DNA of 21,205 nucleotides. It comes from a virus. The position numbers and the translations under genes were made by a program. Numbering within the stretch: the stretch's first letter is position 1; each line of letters opens with the position of its first letter. The stretch covers positions 1-21,205 of IMG/VR virus record IMGVR_UViG_3300009155_000323; one strand, given 5' to 3'. Under the pieces are notes generated by a model. It made no database searches. It had not been told where the DNA came from and worked only from the letters and a program-made list of their open reading frames with translations. Shown here one piece after another: positions 8,011-17,941 of the stretch.

Positions 8011-8445
8011 ATGTTTTCAGCCGAGTTAATTAGTTTAGTTGGTGGTGGGTTTACTGGATTTCTTTTTAAGTATCTTGCACAAAAAAGTGCAGACCAAAAA
8101 GAATTATTTCAACAATTAATACAATCTAATAAACAAACTACAGACAATCAAAACCAAGCCGCTCAAAGAGTTCCCCTTGATACTGGAAGAGTTGTAAGAC
8201 AAATAATTGTACTCACAGTATTGTTTGGAGCTTTTGCTGCCCCATTTATTCTTCCATTCTTTGGAGTTCCAACCTTTGTTGAAGTTGATGTAAAGAATCC
8301 AGAATTTTTGTTTGGATTGATTCCCGCAACTGCTAAAAAAGCATTTGTAGAAATTAATGGGTTTTTCTGGACATCAGAAAATAGAGAAGTTCTTTTGAGC
8401 ATTGTTGGATTCTATTTTGGAACCTCTGCCGCAAACAACAAGTAA
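8011..8445 (+). CDS. Probable holin (three-segment membrane protein)
   Basis: The protein has 144 residues with an N-terminal hydrophobic stretch (AELISLVGGGFTGFLFKYL), a polar Gln/Asn-rich helix, a long hydrophobic segment (QIIVLTVLFGAFAAPFILPF) and a C-terminal hydrophobic end (LLSIVGFYFGTSAA). The plan, with RVVRQ before the central segment and GFYFG at the end, resembles the 3TM holin family described from gene transfer agents and many phages. Such proteins make membrane holes at the end of infection. The ribosome site is GAGGT 7 bases before the ATG, immediately after the previous stop. No endolysin is adjacent. Another membrane-protein role cannot be excluded. Confidence 0.7.
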   Translation: MFSAELISLVGGGFTGFLFKYLAQKSADQKELFQQLIQSNKQTTDNQNQAAQRVPLDTGRVVRQIIVLTVLFGAFAAPFILPFFGVPTFVEVDVKNPEFLFGLIPATAKKAFVEINGFFWTSENREVLLSIVGFYFGTSAANNK

Positions 8446-8458
8446 TAGGAGCACTAAT

Positions 8459-8767
8459 ATGAAAATTTTAAAACCACTTCTTTTGACAATTATTCTTGCT
8501 GGATGCTCTAATACTCCTGTCATCGTACCAGACACAACAGCTGATAATGTAATAATGTTGCAGATTAAAGATCAAATTGCTCAATCGGGAACTACAAAAG
8601 CATCATATGGATGGTTGTTTTGGTATTGTCCTATTGCTATTATTGGATTGATGTGGGGATATAGAAATTTGATAAAAAAACCCATAAATTGCCTTGAAGA
8701 AGAGCCAAATTCAACTTCAGTATCAAAAAATATTACTTCTGTGCCCGTCGAAGAGCCAAAGATTTAA
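8459..8767 (+). CDS. Small lipoprotein with an internal membrane segment (spanin-like?)
   Basis: The protein has 102 residues. The start is ATG 8459, with AGGAG 7 bases upstream; an earlier in-frame ATG at 8402 lies inside the holin gene and is rejected. The N-terminus is a lipoprotein signal peptide (MKILKPLLLTIILAGC), with lipobox LAGC and the lipidated Cys at residue 16. A second hydrophobic segment (WLFWYCPIAIIGLMWGY) lies near residues 51-67, followed by a Pro/Ser/Glu-rich tail. A lipoprotein directly after a holin suggests an outer-membrane spanin, but spanins normally lack the second membrane segment, so the function is open. Confidence 0.7.
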   Translation: MKILKPLLLTIILAGCSNTPVIVPDTTADNVIMLQIKDQIAQSGTTKASYGWLFWYCPIAIIGLMWGYRNLIKKPINCLEEEPNSTSVSKNITSVPVEEPKI

Positions 8768-8775
8768 TATAAATA
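8768..8775 (+). promoter_or_regulatory. T4-type late promoter for the 558-residue fibre
   Basis: Exact TATAAATA beginning on the base after the TAA stop of the lipoprotein gene. It is followed by 29 bases with a ribosome site (AAGGA about 8 bases before the ATG at 8805). Confidence 0.8.
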
Positions 8776-8804
8776 TAGTACAGAAACACACATAAGGATA
8801 TCAA

Positions 8805-10481
8805 ATGGGCGTAAAACAATCGATGAATACATTCTTCAGTGCCATGCAAGGACAAAACAGTTCTGGTTATGGAGGAAGACTTGTAAACACTCCAATGGGA
8901 CCATTCCGTTGGGATGACAATTTTAATATGTGGATTAACGTCAACAATGGAATGGCATTGAGCAATATTTCGTTTCAAGACGAATTTGCCAGTATGATGG
9001 ACTACGACACTCTTGAAGGTGGAGGTGATACCACAATAATTACTGCTACTGGTGTTTCTTATTTTATTCCTAATGTATCCGCAACTCTATTTGATTATAC
9101 CACTCTAACTCTTGGAAGCTATGCTACTCTTTCCAGAGGTTCAACTTATGGTTCGTTTGTTGGTTCATGTGGTTATATTACAAATCCTTCTGGAGTAACT
9201 GCTCCAAAATTTGAATATGATAGTATAACTGGACAACTTAAAGGTTTGTTAATTGAACCGGCTTCTACAAATATTGTAATTGGAACAAATATAAATGCTA
9301 TACCTGCATGGTCAAATACATTTTTGGCTGGCGGTGGAGCTAATATCAATTCCGCAGATGAAAATGGTGCAGGAGGACCAGAAAATACAAATATTACAAG
9401 ATCTCCAAGTGGTATTATAAATACTGCTGCAAATGATGGAAACGCTGTTGTTGCTGGTGACGGTTCTTCAAATTCTACTGCAATTAGAAGTAGGACAATT
9501 ACTGCAGAGTCTGGTAGTACTTATTATAATCTTAGCATTTGGGCTAAAAATGGATATACACTATCTGGATTAGGTTTTGCTGGACAAAATTATATTAGAA
9601 TGTATGCCGGTGATTCTACATTAACCAATTATGCATATTCTTCATTCAATCTTGTTACAGGTGCTCTAGAAACTTCAGGTTTAGTAGGTTCTGGATATTC
9701 TATGGCAGCATCGTTTATAGAAGGATACACAACAGGTGGAACAGGTTATAACTACTATAGATGTAGTATGACCTTCCAAAAGCCAGCTGCAGATACTACT
9801 TTAAGAGTTGGATTTGCACCCGGAATAACTCAAACTAATTCAAATGGTTATATTTTTGTGTGGGGACCACAATGCGAAAGAGTCTTTAATTATACTGATG
9901 CTTTAGGTAACAATGTTGTTCCAAGAAGACCTTCTTCATATATAAAAATTCCAACTGGTGGTGGTGCAGCCACAACTCGTCCAGCGGATTTATTTAATAT
10001 CAGCGGAGCATCATTCACCTCATTCTATAACCCATATCAATCCACCATCAGTCTCACCTATACCAAGGGCGATCCATATTATCCAAGATCATATCTTGTC
10101 TTGGGACCAACCGGACCTACCAGCCCAAACATTGCCATCGTAGACTATGTTGGTGGAAATACATATACCAATTATTTTGGTGTTTCGGGAGCAAGTTTCA
10201 ATTATACACTAACTCCAGCAGGATTAAGTTCTGGAACATTCACCTTTGTAGTTGGTTATTGCGGTGCATCAGGTGCAATGGCAATGAACACCTATGGAGT
10301 TACCGGATTCACAATAACTGGAAACACTCTACCCCCCGTAGACCAATTAAGTGTAACCAGACTCGGTACTGGCGGTGCATTCTATCTACAAAATATCAGA
10401 TATTGGAATACAGTAGTTGGAAATAATGCAATATCCGGTATTGCCCAAGGATTCACTGTAGGAAATACCTATACTGCTTAA
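8805..10481 (+). CDS. Tail fibre or receptor-binding structural protein
   Basis: The protein has 558 residues, rich in Ser, Thr, Gly and Asn and mostly beta strand. The N-terminus has a small Trp-rich module (TPMGPFRWDDNFNMWINVNNG). Residues about 150-380 match a module common in phage tail fibres: it opens GLLIEPASTN, has SIWAKNGY in the middle, then YYRCSMTF and VWGPQCERV, and closes with a TTRPADLF segment. This resembles a carbohydrate-binding jelly-roll domain. The C-terminal 170 residues look like a second beta-sandwich of lectin type. It is expressed from its own late promoter and ends at a strong terminator. The exact host target cannot be read from sequence. Confidence 0.8.
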   Translation: MGVKQSMNTFFSAMQGQNSSGYGGRLVNTPMGPFRWDDNFNMWINVNNGMALSNISFQDEFASMMDYDTLEGGGDTTIITATGVSYFIPNVSATLFDYTTLTLGSYATLSRGSTYGSFVGSCGYITNPSGVTAPKFEYDSITGQLKGLLIEPASTNIVIGTNINAIPAWSNTFLAGGGANINSADENGAGGPENTNITRSPSGIINTAANDGNAVVAGDGSSNSTAIRSRTITAESGSTYYNLSIWAKNGYTLSGLGFAGQNYIRMYAGDSTLTNYAYSSFNLVTGALETSGLVGSGYSMAASFIEGYTTGGTGYNYYRCSMTFQKPAADTTLRVGFAPGITQTNSNGYIFVWGPQCERVFNYTDALGNNVVPRRPSSYIKIPTGGGAATTRPADLFNISGASFTSFYNPYQSTISLTYTKGDPYYPRSYLVLGPTGPTSPNIAIVDYVGGNTYTNYFGVSGASFNYTLTPAGLSSGTFTFVVGYCGASGAMAMNTYGVTGFTITGNTLPPVDQLSVTRLGTGGAFYLQNIRYWNTVVGNNAISGIAQGFTVGNTYTA

Positions 10482-10999
10482 TTAATTCCAGTAGATCCAA
10501 ACCCACCAACCCGGTCTGTCTTCAGACCGGGTTTTTCATAGATCTCTGCCAAAATTGGCTGAAAGTATGCAACCAATTCTGCCTGTGCTACACGGTCCTT
10601 ATTATAAATTTTGATTGAATCCTTGCTATTGGTATTCATCATAATAAGTTTGGTCTCGTAGGTATAATCCTCGTCAACAACGCCTTCGCAATTTGTCAGC
10701 GTAAGACCGTATTTAAGGGCCATCCCTGACCGAGGGTGTAGACGGAGGGAATATCCATCGGGCAGCTTAAAAGTCAATCCTGTGCGAATTAGAGCCCTTT
10801 CTCCGGGCATCAGGCAGACATAGGAGTCTTCCTTCTCGGAGTCATAGATTGGGGAAACATCCATACATTCTTTGCCAGAGTAAACTTTGATTTTTTCATT
10901 CTTTGGAATGTATGCAGCAAGATCAAAACATGCTGCCATCTTGGTTTGAAAATTTGGATCTGGAATGTAAGGATTATCTTTAAAATATTTTAAAAGCAT
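10478..10999 (-). CDS. dut: dUTP diphosphatase (dUTPase)
   Basis: Hydrolyses dUTP to dUMP, keeping uracil out of DNA and feeding thymidylate synthesis; trimeric family. It has 173 residues. All five motifs are seen: 1 AACFDLAA (22-29), 2 PRSGM (89-93), 3 LTNCEGVVDEDY (101-112) with the catalytic Asp near 109, 4 KDRVAQAEL (134-142), 5 RVGGFGSTG (163-171). An insertion of about 20 residues (near 40-60) follows motif 1. Its stop shares TTAA with the stop of the convergent fibre gene. It starts at ATG 10999 with no Shine-Dalgarno; a promoter with a perfect -10 ends 6 bases upstream. Its last codons contain the terminator of the opposite strand. Confidence 0.95.
   Translation of the reverse strand: MLLKYFKDNPYIPDPNFQTKMAACFDLAAYIPKNEKIKVYSGKECMDVSPIYDSEKEDSYVCLMPGERALIRTGLTFKLPDGYSLRLHPRSGMALKYGLTLTNCEGVVDEDYTYETKLIMMNTNSKDSIKIYNKDRVAQAELVAYFQPILAEIYEKPGLKTDRVGGFGSTGIN
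10510..10536 (+). terminator. Rho-independent terminator of the rightward late unit
   Basis: A perfect 9-bp GC-rich stem (CCCGGTCTG, loop TCTT, CAGACCGGG) is followed by TTTTT, 29 bases after the stop of the fibre gene. On the minus strand no T-run follows the stem, so it acts one way only. It lies within codons 154-163 of dUTPase. Confidence 0.9.
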
Positions 11000-11005
11000 A
11001 CAAAT

Positions 11006-11033
11006 ATTATATTATAATATCTAATAAAGTCAA
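11006..11033 (-). promoter_or_regulatory. Sigma70-like promoter for dUTPase, probably leaderless
   Basis: Minus strand: -35 TTGACT (11033-11028), 16 bases, perfect -10 TATAAT (11011-11006), 6 bases (ATTTGT), then the ATG of dUTPase. It stands in a short AT-rich gap between the fibre gene and dUTPase, so it cannot be explained by coding sequence. Confidence 0.7.
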
Positions 11034-11052
11034 GTAATTAATAAAATATATA

Positions 11053-12347
<1,295 letters not shown>

Positions 12348-12527
12348 TTAGAGTTGAACCCAAATAAAGCCTGATGCGCCTGTTATGGCTGTATATAAAA
12401 TTCCAGTATCTGTATTAAACCAACGATCTCCGGGTATATTAATATTGGGTTCTTCTTCAGATGGTGCTTCTGTAAATATTGTAGAACCAATTATCGGACT
12501 AGAACCACCTGAAATATTAACTTCTAT
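12348..12527 (-). pseudogene. Small fibre-tip ORF without a standard start codon
   Basis: A 59-codon open frame that ends PGDRWFNTDTG, then ILYTAITGASGFIWVQL and TAA. This is a typical fibre module and matches in style the C-terminus of the 94-residue protein at 20599. In frame there is no ATG, GTG or TTG; a TGA lies just upstream. The best start position is an ATA at 12527, 7 bases after AAGG, which would give (M)EVNISGG. One A-to-G change would make it ATG. It is therefore a gene with an ATA start, a gene inactivated by a start-codon mutation, or a sequencing error. The protein-like composition argues that it is or was coding. It follows the 158-residue gene by 17 bases. Confidence 0.55.
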
Positions 12528-12544
12528 ATTTCAACCTTAGTTTG

Positions 12545-13021
12545 TTAAACTGGTTTTACAACTCGCTTTGGAGCTGGCAATACAACTTCTTCAAACAAGT
12601 TTTTGATCTGGTTTGAGTTACCATAAACCTTTAAAACTTTATTAGATGTTTTTTGTATGAAATAATGTTCACTGATTCCATTGCCAAGTTGAATTTTTTC
12701 ATCATACTGACAAGGAGCAATTTCTTTTAACATCTGATTTTGCATCAATGATGCAACTGGACGGATAACTTTAAAAAGTTTTCCATCCATATTTTCATAA
12801 GTCTTGGAAAGAGCAAACATATCTTTTATTTTGCTAAAGTTACCTTCCAAAAGATATTCTTCGCCATCTGGACTTCTTAAATATAATTTTGATATTCCAG
12901 ATCCTATTTTAATAATTTTTGGATCTGCAGCAGATTCTATTATCAGATAGTCACATCCCGACAGCATTTGTGGATGCTGTTTTATTAGTTTTAGGGATGT
13001 TTTGTTCTTACCAAAGAACAT
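12545..13021 (-). CDS. Hypothetical protein with internal duplication
   Basis: Not recognised. The protein has 158 residues and contains two copies of a unit of about 32 residues: residues 38-69 (KIGSGISKLY, ending FSKIKDMF) and 111-143 (QLGNGISEHY, ending SNQIKNLF). They share GxGIS, an aromatic strand, Gly-Asn and IK-x-[ML]-F. It looks like a small soluble alpha/beta protein, not a fibre, although it sits between fibre genes. It starts at ATG 13021, 6 bases after the stop of the large fibre; no Shine-Dalgarno is seen, so coupling is likely. It could be a fibre chaperone or assembly factor; this is inference from position. Confidence 0.75.
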   Translation of the reverse strand: MFFGKNKTSLKLIKQHPQMLSGCDYLIIESAADPKIIKIGSGISKLYLRSPDGEEYLLEGNFSKIKDMFALSKTYENMDGKLFKVIRPVASLMQNQMLKEIAPCQYDEKIQLGNGISEHYFIQKTSNKVLKVYGNSNQIKNLFEEVVLPAPKRVVKPV

Positions 13022-13027
13022 TATATA

Positions 13028-16000
13028 TTAAGAAGGTTGTATTCCGTTACCATAATTACCTGAAGTTCCAACACCACCACTAGTTATACCACTTAGTTTT
13101 AATACCCAGCCACTGTGGTACCATGTACTGTTTCCTGTCAAATAACTAGACCAATTAGAGGCTGATCCTCCGGGAACAGTTCCACCTATATTATATGTAT
13201 CTATATTTGGAATAGTTAGAGATGGATATGTTAAGCCAACACCTTGTATAATTGTTGTAGAACTAATGCATGGGGGTCCAGAAGATGCATAATCATCCAT
13301 TGCTGCCATATTACTAACCATGAAAGTTCCATCACCAAGTGTTATGTATCCTGTAGCCGCACCAAACGGTGCCAATCCTGAAGAAATTGCTAATTCAGAT
13401 GTAAAGTTTTTATGAGTCCAACTGGTAAATCCACCTATAGTAGATGACAGTGCTGCAATAACCGGTAGTGGTGTTGATATTGCATTTGGTTTTGCAAGAG
13501 TCCAACCACTGTTTCTTATTGCAATAATATCTGAGGTTATTCCGGTAGGTGCCAGAGCGCTTATAGAAACTCCACCACTGATCGCACCTGAGAATCCACC
13601 CATACCTTCAACAAGACCATATAATCTTGTCTTTGTGGTATTTGTACTACCCATTACACTAGTATTTGAACCCAATCCATATGCACACGCACCAATAACA
13701 ATTTCATTTGTTGAGCTCTGTGTAGCTCTTACATCAGATCCTATTAAAACACTGTTTGTTATAGTTGTAAGATTGCTACCAGAAGTTGAAATATATCCAA
13801 CATTCCAGCCAACTGCAGTATTATTACTATTATTTACACTACTAGATAATTGCCATAGACTATTTCTTCCAAAAGCAGAATTTTGTGATCCAATAGTAAT
13901 TTGAGATAAAGAAGAATGCCCCACGGCAGTATTGTCTAGACCACTGCTTACTGAACTCATTACTTGTGTTCCAACAGCAGTATTATTGGCTGCAGAAGCA
14001 TTACTTGATCTAAGAGTTTGAGCGCCTATTGCCACTTGAGCATTTGGAGATCCATTTTCTAAAGCTCTGGCTCCAAGAGCTACACTATTTGAACCCCAGC
14101 CAGCAGCCAAACTAGCCTGAGTACCAATAATAATTGAAGATGCATTGCCGGATCCATCTGTTCTAAAATTTATAGAATTTAAAGCCATAACACCACTGGA
14201 TACAGTAAGACCTCCGGTTAAATTAATATAACCATTTACTGTAAGACCTCTGGTTAAAGTCATACCAGCAGTAGAAATACCTTTAGCAAAAGATTGTGCT
14301 TGCCACCAAGTATATCCAGATCCAGTAGTTATACCTGCTAATGCTGTTGCATCAAATATTAAGGTATTGCCAGAAGGTGTAATGGTAATACTACTTCCGG
14401 CGCCGAGTCCAACATATCCAGACAAACCATTTACATAAAGAACTCCGGTGTTTGCAACTAATGCATAATTTGAATTTGAAGTATCAACTGTGATTCCAGA
14501 TCCAGCACCGCGAATATCACGTATACCGGTATTTGTTAAAACGACATATCCGGTTGTTCCAGAAATTGATATTCCAGATGAAGCTGATATACCAGTTACA
14601 CCTGTATTAGTAATTGTCACCTCACCAGTAATTCCAGAAACATAAATTCCAAAACCAGCAGTAATACCACACACACCTTGAACATCTCCAGTCTGACCAT
14701 TATAACTTAAAACTCCAGTAACACCTGTTAATGCAACAGAATTTATTATTAAAGTATTGCCAGAAGGTGTAATTGTTATATTAGTTCCACCAGATAGACC
14801 TACAGTTCCAGAAAGTCCATTAATCAATGAAACTGCGTATACGGTTCCCGTAGAACCATTTATAGTTGAGACTCCTTGAACTGTTCCAGTTTTACCGTTG
14901 AAAGTTGATACCCCCTCAATAGTTCCTGTCTGTCCATTGAAAGTGGAGACTCCTTGGACTGATCCCGTTTGTCCGTTAAAACTCAGTACACCAGTATTTG
15001 CAACAGAACAAATTCCAACACCACCATTGCTAACAGTAATACCAGTTCCAGCATCAACTCTGCGCGTACCATTAGACGAAATTGTTATGCTTCCTGTGCT
15101 TGCACTGACTTGAATTGGTGATGTTGCAGCCAAAGATACTACACCTGTATTAGATAATTGTATGCTCTGAACACCATTAAGATCTATAGCACTGATTGAA
15201 GTCAATCCTGCTCTTCCTTGTACGCTGCCTACATATGGTAACAATACAGTACCACTCAATCCATTTACTGTAGACACCCCAGACACTGCGGTAGATGTTA
15301 TAGTTAACGTATTTCCAGAATTATTAAAAGAAATTCCTGTTCCAGCAGAAAGTCCGATTACTCCTGTTAGGCCACGCAAAGATACAACATATTGAGATGG
15401 CGTTTCTCCTGTTGCACCAGTTGCACCAGTATTGCCTTTTATTCCTTGTGATCCTTGAGGACCTGCTTGACCTACAGAACCTGCTAGATTGACATCCCAA
15501 GGTTGTAAAGAAATTCCAGAACCACATACACCTGTTACACTTAATGTTAATCCAGTACCAGAATACGAAGATACACTAGCATTAAAATATTGTGTAATAC
15601 TATATGCTGCAAGAATGCTTTGAACTTTACTATATGCCAATCCAGACGGGACTGTCAAGAAAACAGTATCTCCTCCAGTCAAGCCAGTTAAAGTTATACC
15701 TGTTGTAGATGTTGATCTATAAAAATCTCCGCTTGCTCCTTGAATACCCGTTGGGCCAGTTGGGCCTGTAAACCCATATCCGGTATTTCCTGTTGGACCT
15801 GTTATACCAGTCGAACCCCGTGGTCCAGTATCTCCTGCGCCAGTATTTCCTATTGGACCTGTTGGACCAGTTGGACCTGTTCCACCTGTTCCACCACCAA
15901 CTGGTCCTGTTGGACCGGAAGGAAGAATTAAAGGATCGTTTGATTGTTGCCATCCAAACGAAACCGATCTCCAATAATAAATGTATGGCGGATTATTAAA

Positions 16001-16225
16001 TCCATCAGTATAAACAAGTACCCAATACGCACTATAATCGGTACCATTATTTGGATATTGTGCTTGCAATGCTCCTACAGTATTAAATGTACCTGCAAAA
16101 ACCGCTGCTGTTCCTGCTGGTCCAACTGGTCCAGCTGGCCCTTGTGGTCCAGTATCTCTACCACCATTTTCAACAACTTCTACTCGTAAAACAGATGAAT
16201 TTACCGATACATTTACATCAGACAT
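13028..16225 (-). CDS. Large collagen-like tail fibre with YadA-type head repeats
   Basis: The protein has 1065 residues and is the largest in the window. In order: short collagen piece ([13 protein letters not shown] near 27-38); small Trp/Tyr-rich module (to about 95); collagen-like stretch (100-165, [10 protein letters not shown]); beta domain of about 75 residues ending PWDVNLAG; second collagen piece ([16 protein letters not shown]); long beta-repeat shaft with five 13-residue NGxTGxVxGV repeats; YadA/Hia-like head repeats (about 705-845, [22 protein letters not shown]); and a C-terminal tip ending [10 protein letters not shown]. It is trimeric by analogy. The ATG at 16225 has AAAGGAA 9 bases upstream. 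It probably binds the receptor. No intramolecular chaperone motif was recognised. Confidence 0.88.
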   Translation of the reverse strand: MSDVNVSVNSSVLRVEVVENGGRDTGPQGPAGPVGPAGTAAVFAGTFNTVGALQAQYPNNGTDYSAYWVLVYTDGFNNPPYIYYWRSVSFGWQQSNDPLILPSGPTGPVGGGTGGTGPTGPTGPIGNTGAGDTGPRGSTGITGPTGNTGYGFTGPTGPTGIQGASGDFYRSTSTTGITLTGLTGGDTVFLTVPSGLAYSKVQSILAAYSITQYFNASVSSYSGTGLTLSVTGVCGSGISLQPWDVNLAGSVGQAGPQGSQGIKGNTGATGATGETPSQYVVSLRGLTGVIGLSAGTGISFNNSGNTLTITSTAVSGVSTVNGLSGTVLLPYVGSVQGRAGLTSISAIDLNGVQSIQLSNTGVVSLAATSPIQVSASTGSITISSNGTRRVDAGTGITVSNGGVGICSVANTGVLSFNGQTGSVQGVSTFNGQTGTIEGVSTFNGKTGTVQGVSTINGSTGTVYAVSLINGLSGTVGLSGGTNITITPSGNTLIINSVALTGVTGVLSYNGQTGDVQGVCGITAGFGIYVSGITGEVTITNTGVTGISASSGISISGTTGYVVLTNTGIRDIRGAGSGITVDTSNSNYALVANTGVLYVNGLSGYVGLGAGSSITITPSGNTLIFDATALAGITTGSGYTWWQAQSFAKGISTAGMTLTRGLTVNGYINLTGGLTVSSGVMALNSINFRTDGSGNASSIIIGTQASLAAGWGSNSVALGARALENGSPNAQVAIGAQTLRSSNASAANNTAVGTQVMSSVSSGLDNTAVGHSSLSQITIGSQNSAFGRNSLWQLSSSVNNSNNTAVGWNVGYISTSGSNLTTITNSVLIGSDVRATQSSTNEIVIGACAYGLGSNTSVMGSTNTTKTRLYGLVEGMGGFSGAISGGVSISALAPTGITSDIIAIRNSGWTLAKPNAISTPLPVIAALSSTIGGFTSWTHKNFTSELAISSGLAPFGAATGYITLGDGTFMVSNMAAMDDYASSGPPCISSTTIIQGVGLTYPSLTIPNIDTYNIGGTVPGGSASNWSSYLTGNSTWYHSGWVLKLSGITSGGVGTSGNYGNGIQPS
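13690..14095 (-). repeat. YadA/Hia-like head repeats in the fibre
   Basis: Residues about 705-845 of the large fibre contain repeated [AN]xAVG or VALG/VAIG strands every 14-22 residues ([48 protein letters not shown]). These are characteristic of the left-handed beta-roll of trimeric adhesin heads. Confidence 0.75.
14792..14986 (-). repeat. Five 13-residue NGxTGxVxGV shaft repeats
   Basis: Five consecutive 39-base units encode [13 protein letters not shown] and four variants ([51 protein letters not shown] plus one). The protein is well conserved between units but the DNA has diverged, so this array is older than the 18-bp array at 11946. Confidence 0.8.
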
Positions 16226-16244
16226 TATAATATTCCTTTAAATT

Positions 16245-16640
16245 TTATGTATTGGTGACTTCTGGAAGAACATTAATTTTTCCACGAAGATATGTTATGA
16301 CTCCAGCATCATTGGGAAGCTGTCCTTGTAAATCATAAAACGCACCAGAATATTCTGAAAAATTTGCAGTATATGTTGATCCAACACAAACATTTACTAT
16401 GCCACCTGTACCAGTAGCCGAAAGACCACCCGTAATTCCATTTAATGTATACAATTGACTTCCTGCTGTAACATTTAAACTAGCAGAAAATAAAGATGGG
16501 CCGGGATAATAAGATTTTCTAACCTGAATAGTTAATGTAACACCAGTTATATTTAAAGTCGCACCACTGGAATCTGTCATTGCGATTTGCCATCTTAGGG
16601 TGTCCCCTTTGACGATTGTTGGATCGAAACTGTCGGCCAT
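16245..16640 (-). CDS. Small baseplate/tail beta-sandwich protein (BppU N-terminal-like)
   Basis: The protein has 131 residues. The pattern KGDTLRWQIAMTDSSG, then NITGVTLTIQVRK and a late YDLQGQLPNDAGVITYLRGK before a closing VLPEVT, matches the small beta-sandwich fold seen at the N-terminus of baseplate upper proteins and as single-domain tail proteins in many phages. The ATG at 16640 is chosen because GGAG lies 7 bases upstream; the frame stays open to an ATG at 16709, but that extension crosses the hairpin and reads poorly. It lies directly before the large fibre and may attach it to the baseplate (inference). Confidence 0.75.
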   Translation of the reverse strand: MADSFDPTIVKGDTLRWQIAMTDSSGATLNITGVTLTIQVRKSYYPGPSLFSASLNVTAGSQLYTLNGITGGLSATGTGGIVNVCVGSTYTANFSEYSGAFYDLQGQLPNDAGVITYLRGKINVLPEVTNT

Positions 16641-16656
16641 TAAGGTTCTCCAAAAG

Positions 16657-16682
16657 ATAATAGCCCTATTACAGGCTATTAT
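16657..16682 (-). terminator. Hairpin between glycosyltransferase and fibre genes
   Basis: A perfect 9-bp stem (ATAATAGCC, 8-base loop, GGCTATTAT). On the minus strand it is followed by only CTTTT, so it would be a weak terminator for the regA/glycosyltransferase transcript; on the plus strand TATTTCTCTT follows. It could instead protect the 5' end of the fibre mRNA, whose ribosome site begins 7 bases further on. A poor late-promoter match (ACTAAATA, 16701-16694) lies just upstream. Confidence 0.5.
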
Positions 16683-16715
16683 TATTTCTCTTATATTTAG
16701 TTGTCCCAAAATGTA

Positions 16716-17933
16716 TCAAAGTTTCACAGTTGCAGCCTCAGGACTCATCTTTAAGGTAGTTTTATTTTCTTCCTTTAGAATTTTCTGAACTTGTTCTTTT
16801 TGTTGTTCTGCCATAGCTTGCTGCATTTGCTGCAATCCTTGCATATAAATTTTATAATTATTTTCTACACGCTCACGATGTTCTTTTGGTAGATATGGTT
16901 CTTTCAACAACTTTTCACATGCACCTAAACCAACTTGTGGTCTACCAGTATAATATGCTGTAGTTGCAATCTCATCGTAAATACCCCATAGATAATTTGC
17001 ACGGTCTACGAACAAGATATCATTTTCTGGCATTGGAATACTTAAGCCAAGAGATGCAATCAAGAATGCGTTTCTTGGTCTATTGTATTTTCTATAAATG
17101 CAAGATAGATGGTATAAAGGCTCAACTCTATTTGGGGCAGTTTCAAATGCCATCATAAATGCATCAGCAATTTCTTCTACTGGCTTTCCTTGGAATTCAC
17201 GACACATTCCAACCCGCATCCAAGAAAAGAATACTTCTTCATGCCATGACCCAAGAGCAATTCTCTTTAGGTATTCTTGTTCTGCTACTTCATACATTCT
17301 AGCGTCAAATGCAGATTGTGCAGCATAGAATTGTTTTCTTGGTTGATTTGGATCTTTTTCCAAATAACCTTTAAGGGTATAGTAGTCTTTAGTATACTTT
17401 TCGACATCGTTGGCAGAAGCTCTTGCACGACAACCCTCCGTGCGAACTTCCCAACTATAATCACCATCCAACTTCTTAACATTCATTGGCTGTTCACAAA
17501 TAGCATATTCGTGAAGAGGTTCTTCGTACCACCATTTCTTTTTGGCAACATTAAAAATCTGTGCACGAAGCCATGCAAACTCTCCACGCTTGATGTTTAC
17601 AACATATCCATCCAAAGAATCATCAAACTTATCTACAGGAAGTGTTCCAGTAAGGAAATCATCGGCGTCAATCATCATAACCCATTTAGTTTTACCAAGG
17701 CAAGCTTCCAAGGCCATAGAACGATTTGTTCCAAAGTCAGACCACTTATGGTCTAAAATTTCACCGGGAATACCCTTTTCATCAAAAAACTTTTTAATGA
17801 TTTCCTTGGTATTGTCAGTGGAACCTGTATCACATATTACATAATAATTAATAAATGGTGCGCATGAAGCCAAGCATCTTTCAATATTTGGAGCTTCGTT
17901 TTTTACGATCATACTTAAAGTTAAATTGTACAT
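16716..17933 (-). CDS. Family 2 glycosyltransferase with TPR-like C-terminus
   Basis: Transfers a sugar from a nucleotide-sugar donor to an unknown acceptor. It has 405 residues. The GT-A domain shows SMIVKNEAPNIERCL (near 7-21), CDTGSTDNT (near 35-43) and the metal-binding DADD (near 89-92). The second half has helical repeats like TPRs (FYAAQSAFDARMYEVAEQEY, then EPLYHLSCIYRKYNRPRNAF) and a Gln/Glu-rich helical tail. The start is the ATG at 17933: AAGGA lies just before it, whereas the ATG at 17939 is only 2 bases after the regA stop with no room for a ribosome site. It is last in the 45-44-62-regA unit. It might modify virion protein, host surface or DNA; I cannot tell which. Confidence 0.85.
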   Translation of the reverse strand: MYNLTLSMIVKNEAPNIERCLASCAPFINYYVICDTGSTDNTKEIIKKFFDEKGIPGEILDHKWSDFGTNRSMALEACLGKTKWVMMIDADDFLTGTLPVDKFDDSLDGYVVNIKRGEFAWLRAQIFNVAKKKWWYEEPLHEYAICEQPMNVKKLDGDYSWEVRTEGCRARASANDVEKYTKDYYTLKGYLEKDPNQPRKQFYAAQSAFDARMYEVAEQEYLKRIALGSWHEEVFFSWMRVGMCREFQGKPVEEIADAFMMAFETAPNRVEPLYHLSCIYRKYNRPRNAFLIASLGLSIPMPENDILFVDRANYLWGIYDEIATTAYYTGRPQVGLGACEKLLKEPYLPKEHRERVENNYKIYMQGLQQMQQAMAEQQKEQVQKILKEENKTTLKMSPEAATVKL

Positions 17934-17941
17934 TGTCATCC

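Noticed and set aside
15717-15974. Open frames overlapping the collagen-like region of the large fibre, rich in Arg, Asn, Ser and Trp
   Set aside because: They arise from repetitive Gly-X-Thr codons read in other frames; biased composition, no ribosome sites and full overlap with the fibre gene.
16641-16709. 23-residue N-terminal extension of the baseplate-like protein
   Set aside because: It reads across the hairpin and a GGAG site sits properly before ATG 16640.
17277-17756. 159-residue plus-strand frame opposite the glycosyltransferase
   Set aside because: Full overlap with a gene carrying GT2 motifs; composition rich in Phe, Ile and Cys, typical of an antisense shadow.
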